From: Rhodoferax sp.
Lineage (GTDB): Bacteria; Pseudomonadota; Gammaproteobacteria; Burkholderiales; Burkholderiaceae_C
DNA length: 57,592 nucleotides
NCBI GenBank assembly: GCA_003133245.1
Contig: PKWM01000006.1
Coordinates: 1 to 57,592 of the forward strand
Direction: 5' to 3'
Shown here: positions 41,308-52,928 of the stretch, piece by piece
Layout: every line of letters begins with the position of its first letter
How positions within the stretch are numbered: position 1 is the first letter of the stretch
Position numbers and translations under genes: made by a program
The notes under the pieces: generated by a model
Database searches by the model: none
Seen by the model: only the letters and a program-made list of their open reading frames with translations
What the model was told of the DNA's origin: nothing

Positions 41308-44193
41308 ATGAAACGGATGCTGATTAACGCCACCCAGGCCGAAGAACGCCGTCTGGCGGTTGTCGATGGCCAAAAACTACTCGACTACGAAATTGAAATT
41401 GAAGGCTGCGAACAACGCAAGGGCAACATTTACAAAGCGGTCGTGACGCGCGTCGAGCCGTCACTGGAAGCCTGTTTTGTCGATTATGGCGAAGACCGCC
41501 ACGGCTTTCTGCCCTTCAAGGAAATCTCAAAGCAATACTTCCAGGCGGGTGTCTCCGTCAGCCAGGCCCGCATTCAGGACGCCATCCGCGAAGGCCAGGA
41601 ACTGCTGGTGCAGGTGGAAAAAGAAGAACGCGGCAACAAAGGCGCGGCGCTGACCACATTCGTCTCGCTGGCCGGACGCTATGTGGTGCTGATGCCCAAC
41701 AACCCGCGTGGTGGCGGCGTTTCGCGTCGGATCGAAGGCGAAGACCGGGCCGACCTCAAGGAGGTGCTCGATCAGCTTGAATATCCGGGCGGCATGAGCA
41801 TCATTGTCCGCACTGCCGGTATTGGCCGCAGTGCGCCAGAACTCCAGTGGGATCTGAACTACCTGCTCAAATTGTGGAGCGCCATTGACGGTGCCGCCAA
41901 GGGTGCCAAGGGTGCGTTCCTGATTTATCAGGAATCATCCCTGGTGATTCGCGCCATCCGCGACTACTTCAGCAACGACATCGGCGACATCCTGATCGAC
42001 ACCGACGATGTGTTCGACCAGGCCCAGCAGTTCATGGCGCACGTCATGCCCGAACACGCTGATCGCGTCAAACGCTACCGCGATGATGCACCGCTGTTTT
42101 CCCGTTTCCAGATCGAACACCAGATCGAATCAGCCTACGCCCGCACCGTGCAGTTGCCCAGCGGCGGCGCGATTGTGATCGACCATACCGAAGCACTGGT
42201 TTCAGTCGATGTGAACTCGGCGCGCGCCATCAAAGGCAGCGACATCGAAGAAACCGCCACCCGCACCAACCTCGAGGCCGCTGAAGAAGTGGCGCGTCAG
42301 ATGCGCCTGCGCGATTTGGGTGGTCTGATCGTGATCGACTTTATCGACATGGAAGAAAGCCGCAACCGCCGCGACGTTGAAAACCGCCTGCGCGACGCGC
42401 TGCGACAAGACCGCGCCCGTGTGCAATTTGGCACCATCAGCAAGTTTGGTCTGATGGAGATGAGCCGCCAGCGGCTGCGCCCGGCGCTCTCCGAAGGCGC
42501 TTCCATTCCCTGCCCGCGTTGCGGCGGCTCCGGCCATATCCGCGACACTGAATCGAGCGCGCTGCAAATTCTGCGCATCATTCAGGAAGAGTCGCTGAAA
42601 GACAATACGGCTTCCGTGCTGTGCCAAGTCCCGGTCGAAGTGGCTTCCTTCCTGCTCAACGAGAAGCGCACCGAAATCGCCAAGATTGAACTCAAGCAGC
42701 GCATCAACGTGCTGATGGTGCCCAACAAAACACTGGAAACGCCCAACTACAAGCTTGAGCGCCTGAAACACGACGATCCGCGCCTGGACAACTTCACAGC
42801 CAGCTACAAAATGGCCGAAGAGATGGAAGACCCGACCGCCGTCACAAGGCGTTCACAGGAACCCACCAACAAACAGACCCCGCTCATCAAGGGCGTGCTA
42901 CCCGATGCACCAGCCCCGCTCGCGAGCGCCAGACCCGCGCCCGCAAAAGCAGTGGTGGCAACAGCACATACTGCACCCAAACCTAATACGACTCAGGTTG
43001 GAAAAGGCTTCTTTGCCTGGCTGAAGCAATTGTTTGCACCAACCCAGCCAATGCCCAAGCCAATGGCCAGCGCCAACAAGAATGAGCAACCCGGGCAACG
43101 CACCGACCGTGATGGCGCGCGGCGCAACGAGCCACGCGGCGAAGGTCGCGACGAGGGTCGCACTGGCCGTGGAGGCCGCAGTGGCAGAGGGGGCCGCGGT
43201 GACGGTCGTGGAAACAGGGGCGCCGGCGCCGAGCGCACGGCCCAGGGTCCGCGCGAACGCTTCGATGCAGAAGGCAAAATCGGCACGGCCAACACCGGCT
43301 CCAGCAACGCAGCGGTAGTACTCAATGCGCCGGATATGGACGCTGCAAAAGCCGAACCCGGGCAAGAGCGCCCACCGCGCAATTCTGAGCGTGGCAGCCG
43401 TGGAGGTCGCAGCAACCGGGGCGAACGCAACCGCCGTCCCGAAGAGAACCTCGGCAATGAAGCCTTCAACGAAAACCCCAACCGTGCCACAGCGCCATCG
43501 CCGCTGGCTGCCACCAACACAGCTACTGGCCAGCCAGAGGGTGGGTCGGCCACACGTCCCGAAACCGCCGCGCCGCGAGACAAACGTTCGCGCGACCGCT
43601 ACGGACGTGACCGTGCGCCGCGTGGTGAACGCACCGAGCAAGCTGACGCGCAGCAGCAACCGACACGGGAGAGCGAGCCGCTGGCGCAGGATGCAGACGC
43701 GCAGCCGCGCAAGTCGTATTTCACGAATAGCCCTGAAATAATGGCAAAAACACCAGCAGCAGCAGACGCTTCATCAATTGCAGCACCAGCAGCCGCTGGC
43801 GAACCCGCTCCAGCAGTGTTGGTGGCAGCGGCTCTCACCCAGCAGCAACCGGTTCCAACGCCAGCCATGGCGGCAGCCCCTGTGGTGCCTGACGTGGCGA
43901 TTGCAGCCGCTGCGGCTCCCGTTGCAGTCGGCATGCCCAAGCTGCAAGCCTTTGCCCTGCCGCTGTCTGAATTGACTCAGGTCGCGCAGAGTTCGGGTTT
44001 GGACTGGGTCGCTACTGACCAAAATAAAGTTGCCGCAATTCAAGCCGCCATCGCCGCTGAAGCCAAACCCGCGCATGTTCCCCGCGTTCGCGCCGAGCGA
44101 GCGCAGGTTGAGGCGAACCCGCTGGTTATGGTGGAAACCAAACGCGATCTGCGCGCCATGACATTGCCTTTTGAAGAGAAAGAACCAGGCTAA
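41308..44193 (+). CDS. rne: Ribonuclease E
   Basis: A 961-residue endoribonuclease that starts most mRNA decay and processes rRNA and tRNA. It starts [10 protein letters not shown] at 41308, with AAGGG 9 bases upstream; the ATG at 41299 has no space for a ribosome binding site. Visible parts: S1 domain (about 36-120, [23 protein letters not shown]), 5' sensor region, catalytic Asp residues in [11 protein letters not shown] and VIDFIDMEE, and the zinc-link CPRCGGSG. The C-terminal third is disordered: Arg/Gly-rich ([15 protein letters not shown]), then Ala-rich, and ends in a conserved betaproteobacterial tail ([13 protein letters not shown]). It would act at the membrane as the degradosome scaffold. 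Confidence 0.96.
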   Translation: MKRMLINATQAEERRLAVVDGQKLLDYEIEIEGCEQRKGNIYKAVVTRVEPSLEACFVDYGEDRHGFLPFKEISKQYFQAGVSVSQARIQDAIREGQELLVQVEKEERGNKGAALTTFVSLAGRYVVLMPNNPRGGGVSRRIEGEDRADLKEVLDQLEYPGGMSIIVRTAGIGRSAPELQWDLNYLLKLWSAIDGAAKGAKGAFLIYQESSLVIRAIRDYFSNDIGDILIDTDDVFDQAQQFMAHVMPEHADRVKRYRDDAPLFSRFQIEHQIESAYARTVQLPSGGAIVIDHTEALVSVDVNSARAIKGSDIEETATRTNLEAAEEVARQMRLRDLGGLIVIDFIDMEESRNRRDVENRLRDALRQDRARVQFGTISKFGLMEMSRQRLRPALSEGASIPCPRCGGSGHIRDTESSALQILRIIQEESLKDNTASVLCQVPVEVASFLLNEKRTEIAKIELKQRINVLMVPNKTLETPNYKLERLKHDDPRLDNFTASYKMAEEMEDPTAVTRRSQEPTNKQTPLIKGVLPDAPAPLASARPAPAKAVVATAHTAPKPNTTQVGKGFFAWLKQLFAPTQPMPKPMASANKNEQPGQRTDRDGARRNEPRGEGRDEGRTGRGGRSGRGGRGDGRGNRGAGAERTAQGPRERFDAEGKIGTANTGSSNAAVVLNAPDMDAAKAEPGQERPPRNSERGSRGGRSNRGERNRRPEENLGNEAFNENPNRATAPSPLAATNTATGQPEGGSATRPETAAPRDKRSRDRYGRDRAPRGERTEQADAQQQPTRESEPLAQDADAQPRKSYFTNSPEIMAKTPAAADASSIAAPAAAGEPAPAVLVAAALTQQQPVPTPAMAAAPVVPDVAIAAAAAPVAVGMPKLQAFALPLSELTQVAQSSGLDWVATDQNKVAAIQAAIAAEAKPAHVPRVRAERAQVEANPLVMVETKRDLRAMTLPFEEKEPG

Positions 44194-44296
44194 TTCCATT
44201 TCCATTTCAAAGCGATATGTCGTTGCACCTCCTGGCCGCACCTGAAGTGCTGGCAGCAAAGGTGCGCCTAATCTCGCATTGAACTGGAAACGGAAT
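44193..44296. terminator. Nested inverted repeats between convergent rne and hemY
   Basis: ATTCCATTTCC (44193-44203) and GGAAACGGAAT (44286-44296) pair with one mismatch. Inside lie GCACCT (44225-44230) and AGGTGC (44260-44265). The whole gap folds into one long structure that could end transcription from both sides, although no strong T-tract is present. Confidence 0.4.
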
Positions 44297-44308
44297 AAAG
44301 GATCCCGG

Positions 44309-45607
44309 TCACGCCAGTGGCGCTGTGTTTACCACCTTGGCGGCGTTTTGCCAGGCTTGCATCGAGGCAGCCGCATCGCCGCGTCGCTCGGCCAATTCAG
44401 CCAGCGCGATCCAGGCGTTTCTCTGCAGTCCAGGATCAGACAAATGTGTCAGCGACTGTGTCAGCAACTGTTGCGCTTTACCCCATAACTGCAGACGCTG
44501 ACAAGTCATTCCGGCCAGATACTGTAGCGTCGCGTCGCCCGGATCAGCCATCTGTGCTTGTTCGATCCGTGTCAACCATAGCGCTTGCGTTGTTCCCGCT
44601 GGCAGCGCAAAACTACTTTCCAAGAGGTCTACCAGATGAATTCGTTGCAATTCGGTGAGGGCCTCTGGTTGCGCCAGCATGCGCTCCCAAATCGGCAGCA
44701 GCCAACTGCGCGAGAGTTCAACATCTCCACCAAGCTCGATCATTCTGCTGGCCGCTTGAATCGCAACATCAGGTAGCAAGCGCTCGCTTGCATCGAGTTG
44801 CTTCCAGACCTTTTGCAACTGCTCTGGGTCATACCCGATCTGCACCAACTCCAGCGCCAGGCTAGCCAAAATACGAGGTGCTGTCACTTCGGAAAAAGCC
44901 CGGTGTTTAGCCAGCAAACGGGCCGTTTCAAGCGCCAACCTGGTATGCCCCCCCAACCGTGCCGCTTTCAAACGCAAACGCAAGGCGATGGTTCGTCGCG
45001 CTGCGCCTTGGGGCAACTCATCAAGCCAAACAAGAGCCGCTTGGGCATCATGGTCTTCCAGCGCCCAGCGCGCTGCCCGCAATTGCAGCCCTTCGCGGGT
45101 TTCCTGCGCGTCGCGCTTGAGCGCATGTTCAAGCGCGTGGCGAAAATGTTCCTCCCGCGCTTGCCTGTCCTGCAAGGCCTGGGCGCTTTCGGCCGCCAAC
45201 AGATGCGACAGGGCACGCAGACGCCCCGAATAGGCGAGGGTCTCGCCGCTGCTCGTCATGGCGTTCTCGCGTGCCAGCACCACTTCGGCAGCTTTTCTGG
45301 CGCGAATAAAACGTCCCGCCAACAAATGCGCGAGGGCGTCGAGCAAAGCGCTGTGCATGGCACGCTCCTGGTGCTGGATGCGCCAGCGCCGCGCCTGGCT
45401 CGGTAGGGCAAACAAGGCATTGAGCGTTCGCAAGGCGACGTGCAGCGTCAAAAACAAAAAGGCCAGCAATAGCACCACCAGATTGAGCGACAGGTCAATC
45501 CGGTAAGGAGGCCAGAAAACGGTGATCGTTGCCTGGTTGTTGCCGGCAAAAAGCGCGGCCGCCACGGCCACGCCAAACAAACCTAGAAACCACAGGGCCG
45601 CTCGCAT
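44309..45607 (-). CDS. hemY: HemY, TPR protein associated with heme synthesis
   Basis: A 432-residue inner-membrane protein of the HemY_N family. Two N-terminal membrane segments (residues about 4-20 and 37-60, LNLVVLLLAFLFLTLHVA) are followed by tetratricopeptide repeats that face the periplasm. It is linked to late heme synthesis in proteobacteria, but its molecular role is unsettled; this HemY is not the Bacillus protoporphyrinogen oxidase of the same name. It follows hemX by 2 bases. Confidence 0.92.
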   Translation of the reverse strand: MRAALWFLGLFGVAVAAALFAGNNQATITVFWPPYRIDLSLNLVVLLLAFLFLTLHVALRTLNALFALPSQARRWRIQHQERAMHSALLDALAHLLAGRFIRARKAAEVVLARENAMTSSGETLAYSGRLRALSHLLAAESAQALQDRQAREEHFRHALEHALKRDAQETREGLQLRAARWALEDHDAQAALVWLDELPQGAARRTIALRLRLKAARLGGHTRLALETARLLAKHRAFSEVTAPRILASLALELVQIGYDPEQLQKVWKQLDASERLLPDVAIQAASRMIELGGDVELSRSWLLPIWERMLAQPEALTELQRIHLVDLLESSFALPAGTTQALWLTRIEQAQMADPGDATLQYLAGMTCQRLQLWGKAQQLLTQSLTHLSDPGLQRNAWIALAELAERRGDAAASMQAWQNAAKVVNTAPLA

Positions 45608-45609
45608 GC

Positions 45610-46656
45610 CTATCTCCCGGCGGCGGCAGTCGCCAGGGCGGCCAGCGTTTCATCCACCCGAGGGAGTTGCAAGGTCTTCATCTGCCCCTGCACCTGTTGC
45701 AACAAGCCAGCAGCGGTCTGTGTTTTGCGCGAACTGGCGTCAAAGTATTTATTGAGTGTTACCGAAGCCGCTGCCAGATCAGACCGTGCCGACTCGAGTT
45801 GGTGCGCCAACAGACCCAGGCGGGCGTTGAGCAACTTGAGTTTGAAATTCTCCCGCAAAAAGAAAGATTGTTCGGGCGAGAGCAGCGCTGCCTCAGGCTG
45901 CTCAATCCGGCTGACCCGCAGCAAACCGCGCGCCTCGTCACGCAACACCAGCCAACTTTGTTGCCACCAGTTAGTCACAACGTTAGTGCTCGAGCGCTTG
46001 ACCAAAACGACCGGCTTTATCGTTGCCACCGCATTGCCCAGCACCAACTCGTCGGCCAGACGCACCAGTTCATCAAGTTTCACCAGCAAACCCGAGGTGT
46101 CGCTGACAGTGGCCGACTTGACGCGGTTGATATCACGACCAATCGCACGTTGCAAAGGGGTGAGCCGGGGTTGCGCGGCGCGCGCAATGCGTTGCTCCGC
46201 GCTTTTCATCGCTGCCAGCATGGGCTCCACGCTGCCGGTAAGCTGCGCCTGCTGCTGGGCTAGACGAATCGCCGATTCAATATCAACCACCAGGTTTTCA
46301 TCACGCGAGCGCGACAGGCTTTGCATCAACTCTTCAAGCTGTGTGCGTTGCAGGGCAATCTCGCTCAGGCGCGCCTCATAAACCGCTACCCGCGCAGCGG
46401 TCTCGCGGGACAGCTCTTGCGCCTGTTTGGCGGAGGCAAGCGCCTGCACCGACTGAACGCCGGTCTCGGTACTTTGGCGCGCCAGCAGTTCCTGGATGGA
46501 GGTGAGCTTTTGCCACAGAAGAAGACTGGTCAGCAAAGCCACCAACGCTACCGCGCCTATGCTGACAAGGGCCGCACGCGTCACCGTGTTTGAATTTGCC
46601 AAGGGCAGCTCCTCAGTCGGACCAGCGGGCGTAGCATTAGCAGACTCTGGGTTCAT
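45610..46656 (-). CDS. hemX: HemX-family membrane protein
   Basis: A 348-residue bitopic protein with one membrane segment (about residues 27-48, AALVSIGAVALVALLTSLLLW), then a coiled coil (SIQELLARQ to TQLEELMQSL) and a periplasmic helical domain. It is the HemX often annotated as uroporphyrinogen-III C-methyltransferase, but no SAM-binding motif is present, so that enzymatic label is rejected. It lies between hemD and hemY and overlaps the hemD stop by 4 bases. Its role in tetrapyrrole synthesis is known only by association. Confidence 0.9.
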   Translation of the reverse strand: MNPESANATPAGPTEELPLANSNTVTRAALVSIGAVALVALLTSLLLWQKLTSIQELLARQSTETGVQSVQALASAKQAQELSRETAARVAVYEARLSEIALQRTQLEELMQSLSRSRDENLVVDIESAIRLAQQQAQLTGSVEPMLAAMKSAEQRIARAAQPRLTPLQRAIGRDINRVKSATVSDTSGLLVKLDELVRLADELVLGNAVATIKPVVLVKRSSTNVVTNWWQQSWLVLRDEARGLLRVSRIEQPEAALLSPEQSFFLRENFKLKLLNARLGLLAHQLESARSDLAAASVTLNKYFDASSRKTQTAAGLLQQVQGQMKTLQLPRVDETLAALATAAAGR

Positions 46657-47477
46657 TGGCCGATTTTAAAGTGTTGCGCTAAGTGCTTGAGACAAACCAC
46701 CACGTCGGTGAGCGTCGGGCGTGACTCCAAAACCACACCAAACCCAGCATTTTTGACGGCCGTGGCAATGCGCGGATGTGTTGCCAGCGCAATGGCAGCG
46801 TCCCAGCTCTGCCCAGGCAGCAACGCGCCCAGGTTGGTCAACGCCTCGGTGCTGCTGAACAACCAGACCGAGCCATCGCTGGAAGCCTGGCGCGCCAGTT
46901 CAAAGTCAAAATGGCTGAATTCTGGCGCCCCGCGTTGATACGCCACGACAAAATCAACGTGCGCCCCCACTTGAGCAAGTTGTTTCGCAAACCAGTCACG
47001 CCCGTTGCCCAAGAGCCCATCAGACTTTGGGTTCGCTGCCTGCTGTGCGCCACGTACGATTAACACCCGATCACCTGCGCGCACCTGCATCGCCACCACC
47101 CGCCACAAAGCTTCAGAATCAAATTGTCCGGCAGCGGGCGGCGGCGCATCAATCAATTGCGCTGCAACACCGCAGCGCCACAGGGCTTTGGCAGTACCGG
47201 GACCGGTTGCCCAGGCCCGTGTTTGAGCATCAGTTTGCGCGTTGAATCCCATAACAGTCGCTGGTTTTGATGAAAAAAACTGTTCCACAGCGTTGCCGCT
47301 GACAAACATCACGCCAACGTAATCGCCCAGATGCTGCCAGGCTTGCATGAGGTCTGACGGGTCAGCTACCGGACCAACCTGGATCAGCGGCAGCGCCACC
47401 GCTTCAAACGCCAACGCCGACAACTCAAGCGCCCAACGTTCAGCTTCATGCCGGGGACGGGTAACAATGACCCGCAT
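46653..47477 (-). CDS. hemD: Uroporphyrinogen-III synthase
   Basis: A 274-residue enzyme that cyclises hydroxymethylbilane to uroporphyrinogen III, inverting ring D. The start MRVIVTRPRHEAERWALEL is typical and a two-domain alpha/beta fold is implied (first half ends ATGPGTAKAL). The family is weakly conserved, but its place 2 bases after hemC and before hemX makes the call firm. Confidence 0.93.
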   Translation of the reverse strand: MRVIVTRPRHEAERWALELSALAFEAVALPLIQVGPVADPSDLMQAWQHLGDYVGVMFVSGNAVEQFFSSKPATVMGFNAQTDAQTRAWATGPGTAKALWRCGVAAQLIDAPPPAAGQFDSEALWRVVAMQVRAGDRVLIVRGAQQAANPKSDGLLGNGRDWFAKQLAQVGAHVDFVVAYQRGAPEFSHFDFELARQASSDGSVWLFSSTEALTNLGALLPGQSWDAAIALATHPRIATAVKNAGFGVVLESRPTLTDVVVCLKHLAQHFKIGQ

Positions 47478-47479
47478 CT

Positions 47480-48415
47480 TCAGCTTTTGGCAGTTGCCGT
47501 CAGCGAGCCGCCACCGGCCAGCACGCGCGCACGCAAATCGGCCGCCACCCGCGCGCCCAGTTCCGTCGCACTGGCGAGATCGCTTACAGCAGCGCTGGCG
47601 CGCACCCGCACCAGGGCCAGTACGCCAGTCGGGTCGCCCCAGGCGGCATCAATGCTGAGCGTCTCGCCTGCAAGTGTGGCAAACGCCGCTAACGGCATGG
47701 AGCAGCTCCCGCCCATGGCCCGACTCACCGCCCGCTCGGCGGCCACCGCCAGCCAGGTGGTTTGATGGGCCAACGGCGCCAGCGCATCGATCACATCCTG
47801 GCGCTGGCTGCGCACCTCGATTCCGAGCGCACCCTGCCCCGCTGCGGGCAACATCTCGGTTGGCTCGAAAATGGCACGAATACGTGCGCCCAGACCAAGC
47901 CGCTTGAGACCCGCCGCCGCCAGCACGATGGCGCTGTACAAGCCGTCATCAAGCTTGCGCAAGCGCGTGTCGAGATTGCCCCGCAAAGGTTCGATTTTGA
48001 GATCGGGACGCAGCGCGCGCAGCAGTGCCATGCGGCGCAGGCTCGATGTGCCAACCACCGCACCCTGGGGCAGACTGGCCAGATTGGGGTATAGATTTGA
48101 CACCAACGCATCGCGCGGGTCTTCACGCTCCATCACACAGGCCAGACAGAAGCCCTCGGGCAGTTCCATCGGCACATCCTTGAGCGAATGCACGGCCAGG
48201 TCGGCCTGGCCTTGTTCCAGCGCCACTTCAAGCTCTTTGACAAACAGCCCCTTGCCACCGACCTGGCTCAGCGCACGGTCCAGGATCTGGTCGCCTTGCG
48301 TGGTCATGCCCAGCAGGCTGACCTGGTGGCCGCGTTGCCTCAGAATCGACTGGACATGCTCAGCCTGCCACATCGCCAGTCGGCTTTCTCGGGTTGCTAT
48401 TGTCAAATTGCTCAT
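47480..48415 (-). CDS. hemC: Hydroxymethylbilane synthase (porphobilinogen deaminase)
   Basis: A 311-residue enzyme that joins four porphobilinogens into hydroxymethylbilane. It shows [17 protein letters not shown], the substrate-binding [20 protein letters not shown] and the dipyrromethane-cofactor Cys in [11 protein letters not shown]. Length is standard. It starts the hemC-D-X-Y minus-strand operon and is divergent from ppc. No clear promoter was identified in the 102-bp gap. Confidence 0.97.
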   Translation of the reverse strand: MSNLTIATRESRLAMWQAEHVQSILRQRGHQVSLLGMTTQGDQILDRALSQVGGKGLFVKELEVALEQGQADLAVHSLKDVPMELPEGFCLACVMEREDPRDALVSNLYPNLASLPQGAVVGTSSLRRMALLRALRPDLKIEPLRGNLDTRLRKLDDGLYSAIVLAAAGLKRLGLGARIRAIFEPTEMLPAAGQGALGIEVRSQRQDVIDALAPLAHQTTWLAVAAERAVSRAMGGSCSMPLAAFATLAGETLSIDAAWGDPTGVLALVRVRASAAVSDLASATELGARVAADLRARVLAGGGSLTATAKS

Positions 48416-48517
48416 GGGCTCTAACTCTGGGTAATAAGTGATTAGTAGGCTTGCGTAACTTTAGAATGCTAGCATGGCCCACGCTTGCTTTGTGGACCCT
48501 CCTCTTTTTAAAATGTC

Positions 48518-51409
48518 ATGATCAGCCCCTCAAAATCCGCACCCCCTGGCCTTACCCACCATGACGAGCGCCCACTAGTGGAAGACATCCGTCTGCTGGG
48601 CCGCATTTTGGGCGATGTCATCCGCGCACAGGAAGGTATCGCTGTCTATGCTCTGATTGAACAAATCCGTCAGCTCTCTGTGGCGTTTCACCGTGATGCC
48701 GACACCAACGCCAACAAGGCACTGAAAAAGCTGCTCAAAGGGCTCAGCGGCGACCAGGCCGTCAGTGTGATACGCGCCTTCACCTATTTCAGCCACCTCG
48801 CCAACCTGGCCGAAGACCGTCATCACATTCGCCGCCGAACCCTGCATGAACGCGCCGGGGACACCCAGGAAGGCAGCATTGAAGTGGCACTGGCGCGCCT
48901 GCATCAGGCCGGAATTAACACCAAAACAATAGCCGATACGTTTGCCACCAGCTTCGTTTCTCCAGTGCTGACGGCGCACCCGACCGAGGTGCAGCGTAAA
49001 AGTATTCTGGACGCCGAACGGGCCATTGCCGAGTTGCTCACAGCACGCGATGACATCAAGGCCAAGGCGGTCGCCATTGACTTCAAACCAGACGCCCTGA
49101 GAGGGCGCGAACTGAGCGGCAATGAAGCGCAAATTTGCGCCCGCGTGTTGCAGCTCTGGCAAACCCGCCTGTTGCGCTCCACCAAACTTAGCGTGGCCGA
49201 CGAGATTGAAAATGTCTTGAGTTACTACGAAAACACTTTTTTGAGCGAAATTCCAAAAATCTACGCTGAACTCGAACACAAGCTGGGCGAGCACCCGGTG
49301 CACAGTTTTCTGCGCATTGGCCAGTGGATTGGCGGCGACCGCGACGGCAACCCCAACGTCAACGCGCAAACTCTTATTTACGCCATGCAACGCCAGGCCG
49401 ATGTGGCACTACGCCACTACCTGACCGAGGTGCACTACCTGGGCAGTGAGCTATCGCTATCAGCACAGCTGGTGGACTTTGCGCAGGACATGCAGGCGCT
49501 GGCAGAACGCTCGCCTGACACCAACGTGCATCGCCAGGACGAACCCTACCGGCGTGCCCTGACCGGCATCTATGCCCGGCTTGCCGCTGCGCTCAAGGAC
49601 CTGACCGGAGGCGAGGCAGCACGCCATGCAGTGACACCGCAGAACGCTTACAAAACCCCGCAAGAATTCCTGGCCGACCTGCGTGTGATTGAGTCCTCTC
49701 TGCTAAGGCACCACGGCGAGGCGCTGGCGGCACAACGCCTGCACCCCCTGATTCGCGCCGTTGAGGTGTTTGGCTTTCACCTGGCGAGCGTTGATTTGCG
49801 CCAAAGCTCGGACCAGCATGAGGCGGTGGTGGCAGAGCTGCTGGCAGTGGCGCGAATTGAACCAGCTTATGGACAACTGGATGAAATGGCCAAACGCAGT
49901 CTGCTACTGGGCCTGTTGGGCGATGCCCGACCATTGCGTGTGATGGGTGCGGTTTACTCAGCACATAGTCAAAGCGAAATCGCCATTTTTGAAGCTGCAA
50001 AAGACCTGCGTGAGCACTTTAGTACGCAGGCGATCCGGCACTACATCACCAGCCACACCGAAACTGTAAGCGATTTGCTCGAAGTCCTGTTGTTGCAAAA
50101 AGAAGTCGGACTGATGCAGGGCACACTCGATGCCCAGGCCCGCTGCGATCTGATTGCGGTGCCGTTGTTTGAGACCATTGAAGACCTGCGCAACGCAGCC
50201 ACCATCATGCGCGAGTATTACGCCCTGCCTGGCATCCACGCCCTGGTGTCCCGCAGCGGTGCCGACCAGTACAACGAACAAGACATCATGCTGGGCTACT
50301 CCGACAGCAACAAGGACGGCGGTATCTTCACCAGCAACTGGGAGCTCTACCAGGCCGAAATTGCGTTGGTCACGGTATTTGACGAAATCGGTCACGACGC
50401 CCCTGGCGCGCACCCAATTCAGTTGCGCATGTTCCATGGCCGCGGCGGCACGGTCGGGCGCGGCGGCGGCCCGAGCTACCAGGCGATATTGGCGCAGCCC
50501 CCAGGCACGGTACGCGGACAAATACGGCTTACCGAGCAGGGCGAGGTGATCAACTCCAAATATGCCAACCCCGAAATCGGTCGGCACAACCTTGAAACCT
50601 TGGTGGCTGCCACACTCGAAGCCACGCTGCTCAAGCCCACCAAACCAGCCACTGCACCGTTCCTGCAAGCCGCTGCCGAGCTGTCCCAAAGCAGCATGGC
50701 GGCTTACCGCAAATTGGTCTATGAAACCCCCGGTTTCACCGAATACTTTTTCAACGCAACGCCGATCCGCGAGATCACCGAGCTCAACATCGGCTCACGT
50801 CCGGCGTCGCGCAGGGCATCGCAAAAAATTGAAGACCTGCGTGCCATTCCGTGGGGCTTTAGCTGGGGCCAGTGCCGCCTCGCCTTACCGGGCTGGTACG
50901 GCTTTGGCGCGGCGGTAGCAGAGTTCCTGCAACCCATTCACATTAAATCAGGCCGAGGGCTCGCACCGGGCCCAACCAGCACAGCACATGCGCACTACAA
51001 GGCTCGATTGGCACTGCTGCAGCAAATGCTCCAGCAGTGGCCATTCTTCAAAACCTTGCTCTCCAACATCGACATGGTGATGGCCAAAAGCGAATTGGCA
51101 CTGGCCTCGCGCTATGCCGAGCTGGTAGCAGACAGCCGCTTGCGTAAAAAAATCTTCACCGCCATTGAAACCGAGTGGCAGCGCACGTCGGACGCCCTGA
51201 GTCTGATCACTGGCGACACACAGCGCCTAGCCAACAATACTGCCTTGCAACGCTCCATGCGTCACCGTTTTCCCTACATCGACCCGCTGCACCATTTGCA
51301 AGTGGAACTGATACGCCGATACCGTGCCGGTCAAACCGATGAACGCATCAAGCGCGGCATTCACATATCGATCAACGGGATTGCTGCCGGGCTGCGCAAT
51401 ACCGGGTAA
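48518..51409 (+). CDS. ppc: Phosphoenolpyruvate carboxylase
   Basis: A 963-residue enzyme that makes oxaloacetate from phosphoenolpyruvate and bicarbonate to refill the TCA cycle. Key motifs: [14 protein letters not shown] with the catalytic His, [24 protein letters not shown], and the C-terminal NTG needed in the active site. Length is normal. ATG at 48518 is the natural start; an ATG at 48513 stops after two codons. Confidence 0.97.
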   Translation: MISPSKSAPPGLTHHDERPLVEDIRLLGRILGDVIRAQEGIAVYALIEQIRQLSVAFHRDADTNANKALKKLLKGLSGDQAVSVIRAFTYFSHLANLAEDRHHIRRRTLHERAGDTQEGSIEVALARLHQAGINTKTIADTFATSFVSPVLTAHPTEVQRKSILDAERAIAELLTARDDIKAKAVAIDFKPDALRGRELSGNEAQICARVLQLWQTRLLRSTKLSVADEIENVLSYYENTFLSEIPKIYAELEHKLGEHPVHSFLRIGQWIGGDRDGNPNVNAQTLIYAMQRQADVALRHYLTEVHYLGSELSLSAQLVDFAQDMQALAERSPDTNVHRQDEPYRRALTGIYARLAAALKDLTGGEAARHAVTPQNAYKTPQEFLADLRVIESSLLRHHGEALAAQRLHPLIRAVEVFGFHLASVDLRQSSDQHEAVVAELLAVARIEPAYGQLDEMAKRSLLLGLLGDARPLRVMGAVYSAHSQSEIAIFEAAKDLREHFSTQAIRHYITSHTETVSDLLEVLLLQKEVGLMQGTLDAQARCDLIAVPLFETIEDLRNAATIMREYYALPGIHALVSRSGADQYNEQDIMLGYSDSNKDGGIFTSNWELYQAEIALVTVFDEIGHDAPGAHPIQLRMFHGRGGTVGRGGGPSYQAILAQPPGTVRGQIRLTEQGEVINSKYANPEIGRHNLETLVAATLEATLLKPTKPATAPFLQAAAELSQSSMAAYRKLVYETPGFTEYFFNATPIREITELNIGSRPASRRASQKIEDLRAIPWGFSWGQCRLALPGWYGFGAAVAEFLQPIHIKSGRGLAPGPTSTAHAHYKARLALLQQMLQQWPFFKTLLSNIDMVMAKSELALASRYAELVADSRLRKKIFTAIETEWQRTSDALSLITGDTQRLANNTALQRSMRHRFPYIDPLHHLQVELIRRYRAGQTDERIKRGIHISINGIAAGLRNTG

Positions 51410-51476
51410 GAATCAATACCGCCGCCAGTTCCTGGAAGGTCCATAAATTTATCCTTAATAATTAAGCCCAAAGCCA

Positions 51477-52928
51477 ATGCCACACAACCAATTCGACAAG
51501 AAATCCAAAGCCTGGTCGGCCCTCTTTTCCGAGCCGATGAGCGATCTGGTCAAGCGCTACACCGCCAGCGTGTTTTTTGACCAACGCCTGTGGCAAGCCG
51601 ACATCACCGGTTCCTTGGCGCACGCCGAAATGCTGGCGGCGCAGGGCATCCTCAGCGCCGAAGACCGAGCCGACATTGAACGCGGCCTGGGGTTGATCGG
51701 CTCTGAAATTGCATCCGGCAAGTTCGAATGGAAGCTCGATCTGGAAGACGTGCACCTCAACATCGAAGCGCGTTTGACACAGCTCATTGGTGTTGCCGGC
51801 AAACGCCTGCACACCGGGCGCAGTCGCAACGACCAGGTTGCCACCGACGTGCGGCTGTGGCTGCGCGGCGAGATTGACTTGATCGGCGTGCTGCTCACCG
51901 AGCTGCAAAAAGCGCTGCTCGGAGTCGCGGAGAAAAATGTCGAAGTAATATTGCCAGGCTTCACGCATCTACAGGTAGCGCAGCCCGTCAGCTTCGGCCA
52001 CCACCTGCTGGCCTACGTGGAAATGTTCAGCCGCGATGGCGAGCGCCTGAGCGAGGTGCGCCGGCGCACCAACCGCCTGCCCTTGGGCGCCGCCGCGCTC
52101 GCGGGCACGAGTTACCCACTCGACCGGGAACGCGTCGCCAGAACACTGGGCATGGTCGATGAACATGGCCAGCCCCAGGTCTGCCAGAACTCGTTGGATG
52201 CTGTCAGCGACCGCGACTTCTGCATTGAATTCAGCGCCGCTGCCAGCCTGTGCATGGTGCACATCAGTCGTCTGAGCGAAGAGCTGATTTTATGGATGAG
52301 CCAGAACTTTGGCTTCATCCAAATCGCCGACCGCTTCACCACCGGCAGTTCGATCATGCCGCAAAAGAAAAACCCCGACGTGCCCGAGCTGGCACGCGGC
52401 AAAACCGGCCGCGTCGTCGGCCACCTGATGGGGCTGATCACCCTGATGAAGGGCCAGCCGCTGGCCTACAACAAGGACAACCAGGAAGACAAGGAACCGC
52501 TGTTTGACACGGTGGATACGCTCAAGGACACCTTGCGCATTTTTACTGAAATGATCGGCGGACAGTTCAACCCGGCAACCGGCCAGAAAGAAGGCGGCAT
52601 CACGGTTAACGCCGAAGCGATGGAGCGCGCTGCCCTCAAAGGTTACGCCACCGCCACCGATCTGGCCGACTACCTGGTGAAAAAAGGCCTGCCGTTTCGC
52701 GATGCCCACGAGACTGTGGCCCACGCGGTGAAAGCCGCCATTGCACATCAGGTTAATCTGTCGGAGTTGCCGCTAACGGTGTTGCAACAGTTCAACCCGG
52801 CAATTGAGAAAGATGTCTACGAGGTGCTGAGTCTGCGCGGCTCACTCAATGCCCGCGATATTCTGGGTGGTACGGCCCCGAATCAGGTGCGTTTGCAGAT
52901 AGCACGACATCGGCTGCGGCTGGGCTAG
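51477..52928 (+). CDS. argH: Argininosuccinate lyase
   Basis: A 483-residue fumarase-superfamily enzyme that splits argininosuccinate into arginine and fumarate, the last step of arginine synthesis. It has [12 protein letters not shown], the catalytic-site TSYPLDR region and the superfamily signature [12 protein letters not shown]. The first residues are slightly longer than in short ArgH forms. It lies 67 bases after ppc; its TAG overlaps the convergent monooxygenase stop. Confidence 0.97.
   Translation: MPHNQFDKKSKAWSALFSEPMSDLVKRYTASVFFDQRLWQADITGSLAHAEMLAAQGILSAEDRADIERGLGLIGSEIASGKFEWKLDLEDVHLNIEARLTQLIGVAGKRLHTGRSRNDQVATDVRLWLRGEIDLIGVLLTELQKALLGVAEKNVEVILPGFTHLQVAQPVSFGHHLLAYVEMFSRDGERLSEVRRRTNRLPLGAAALAGTSYPLDRERVARTLGMVDEHGQPQVCQNSLDAVSDRDFCIEFSAAASLCMVHISRLSEELILWMSQNFGFIQIADRFTTGSSIMPQKKNPDVPELARGKTGRVVGHLMGLITLMKGQPLAYNKDNQEDKEPLFDTVDTLKDTLRIFTEMIGGQFNPATGQKEGGITVNAEAMERAALKGYATATDLADYLVKKGLPFRDAHETVAHAVKAAIAHQVNLSELPLTVLQQFNPAIEKDVYEVLSLRGSLNARDILGGTAPNQVRLQIARHRLRLG

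Noticed and set aside
45610..46656. Uroporphyrinogen-III C-methyltransferase activity for HemX
   Set aside because: The label is common in databases, but no SAM-binding motif is visible and the protein is a membrane-anchored coiled-coil protein.
48485..48514. TTGCTT-N18-TAAAAT as a ppc promoter
   Set aside because: The start would fall at or after the ppc ATG at 48518, leaving no leader or ribosome binding site.
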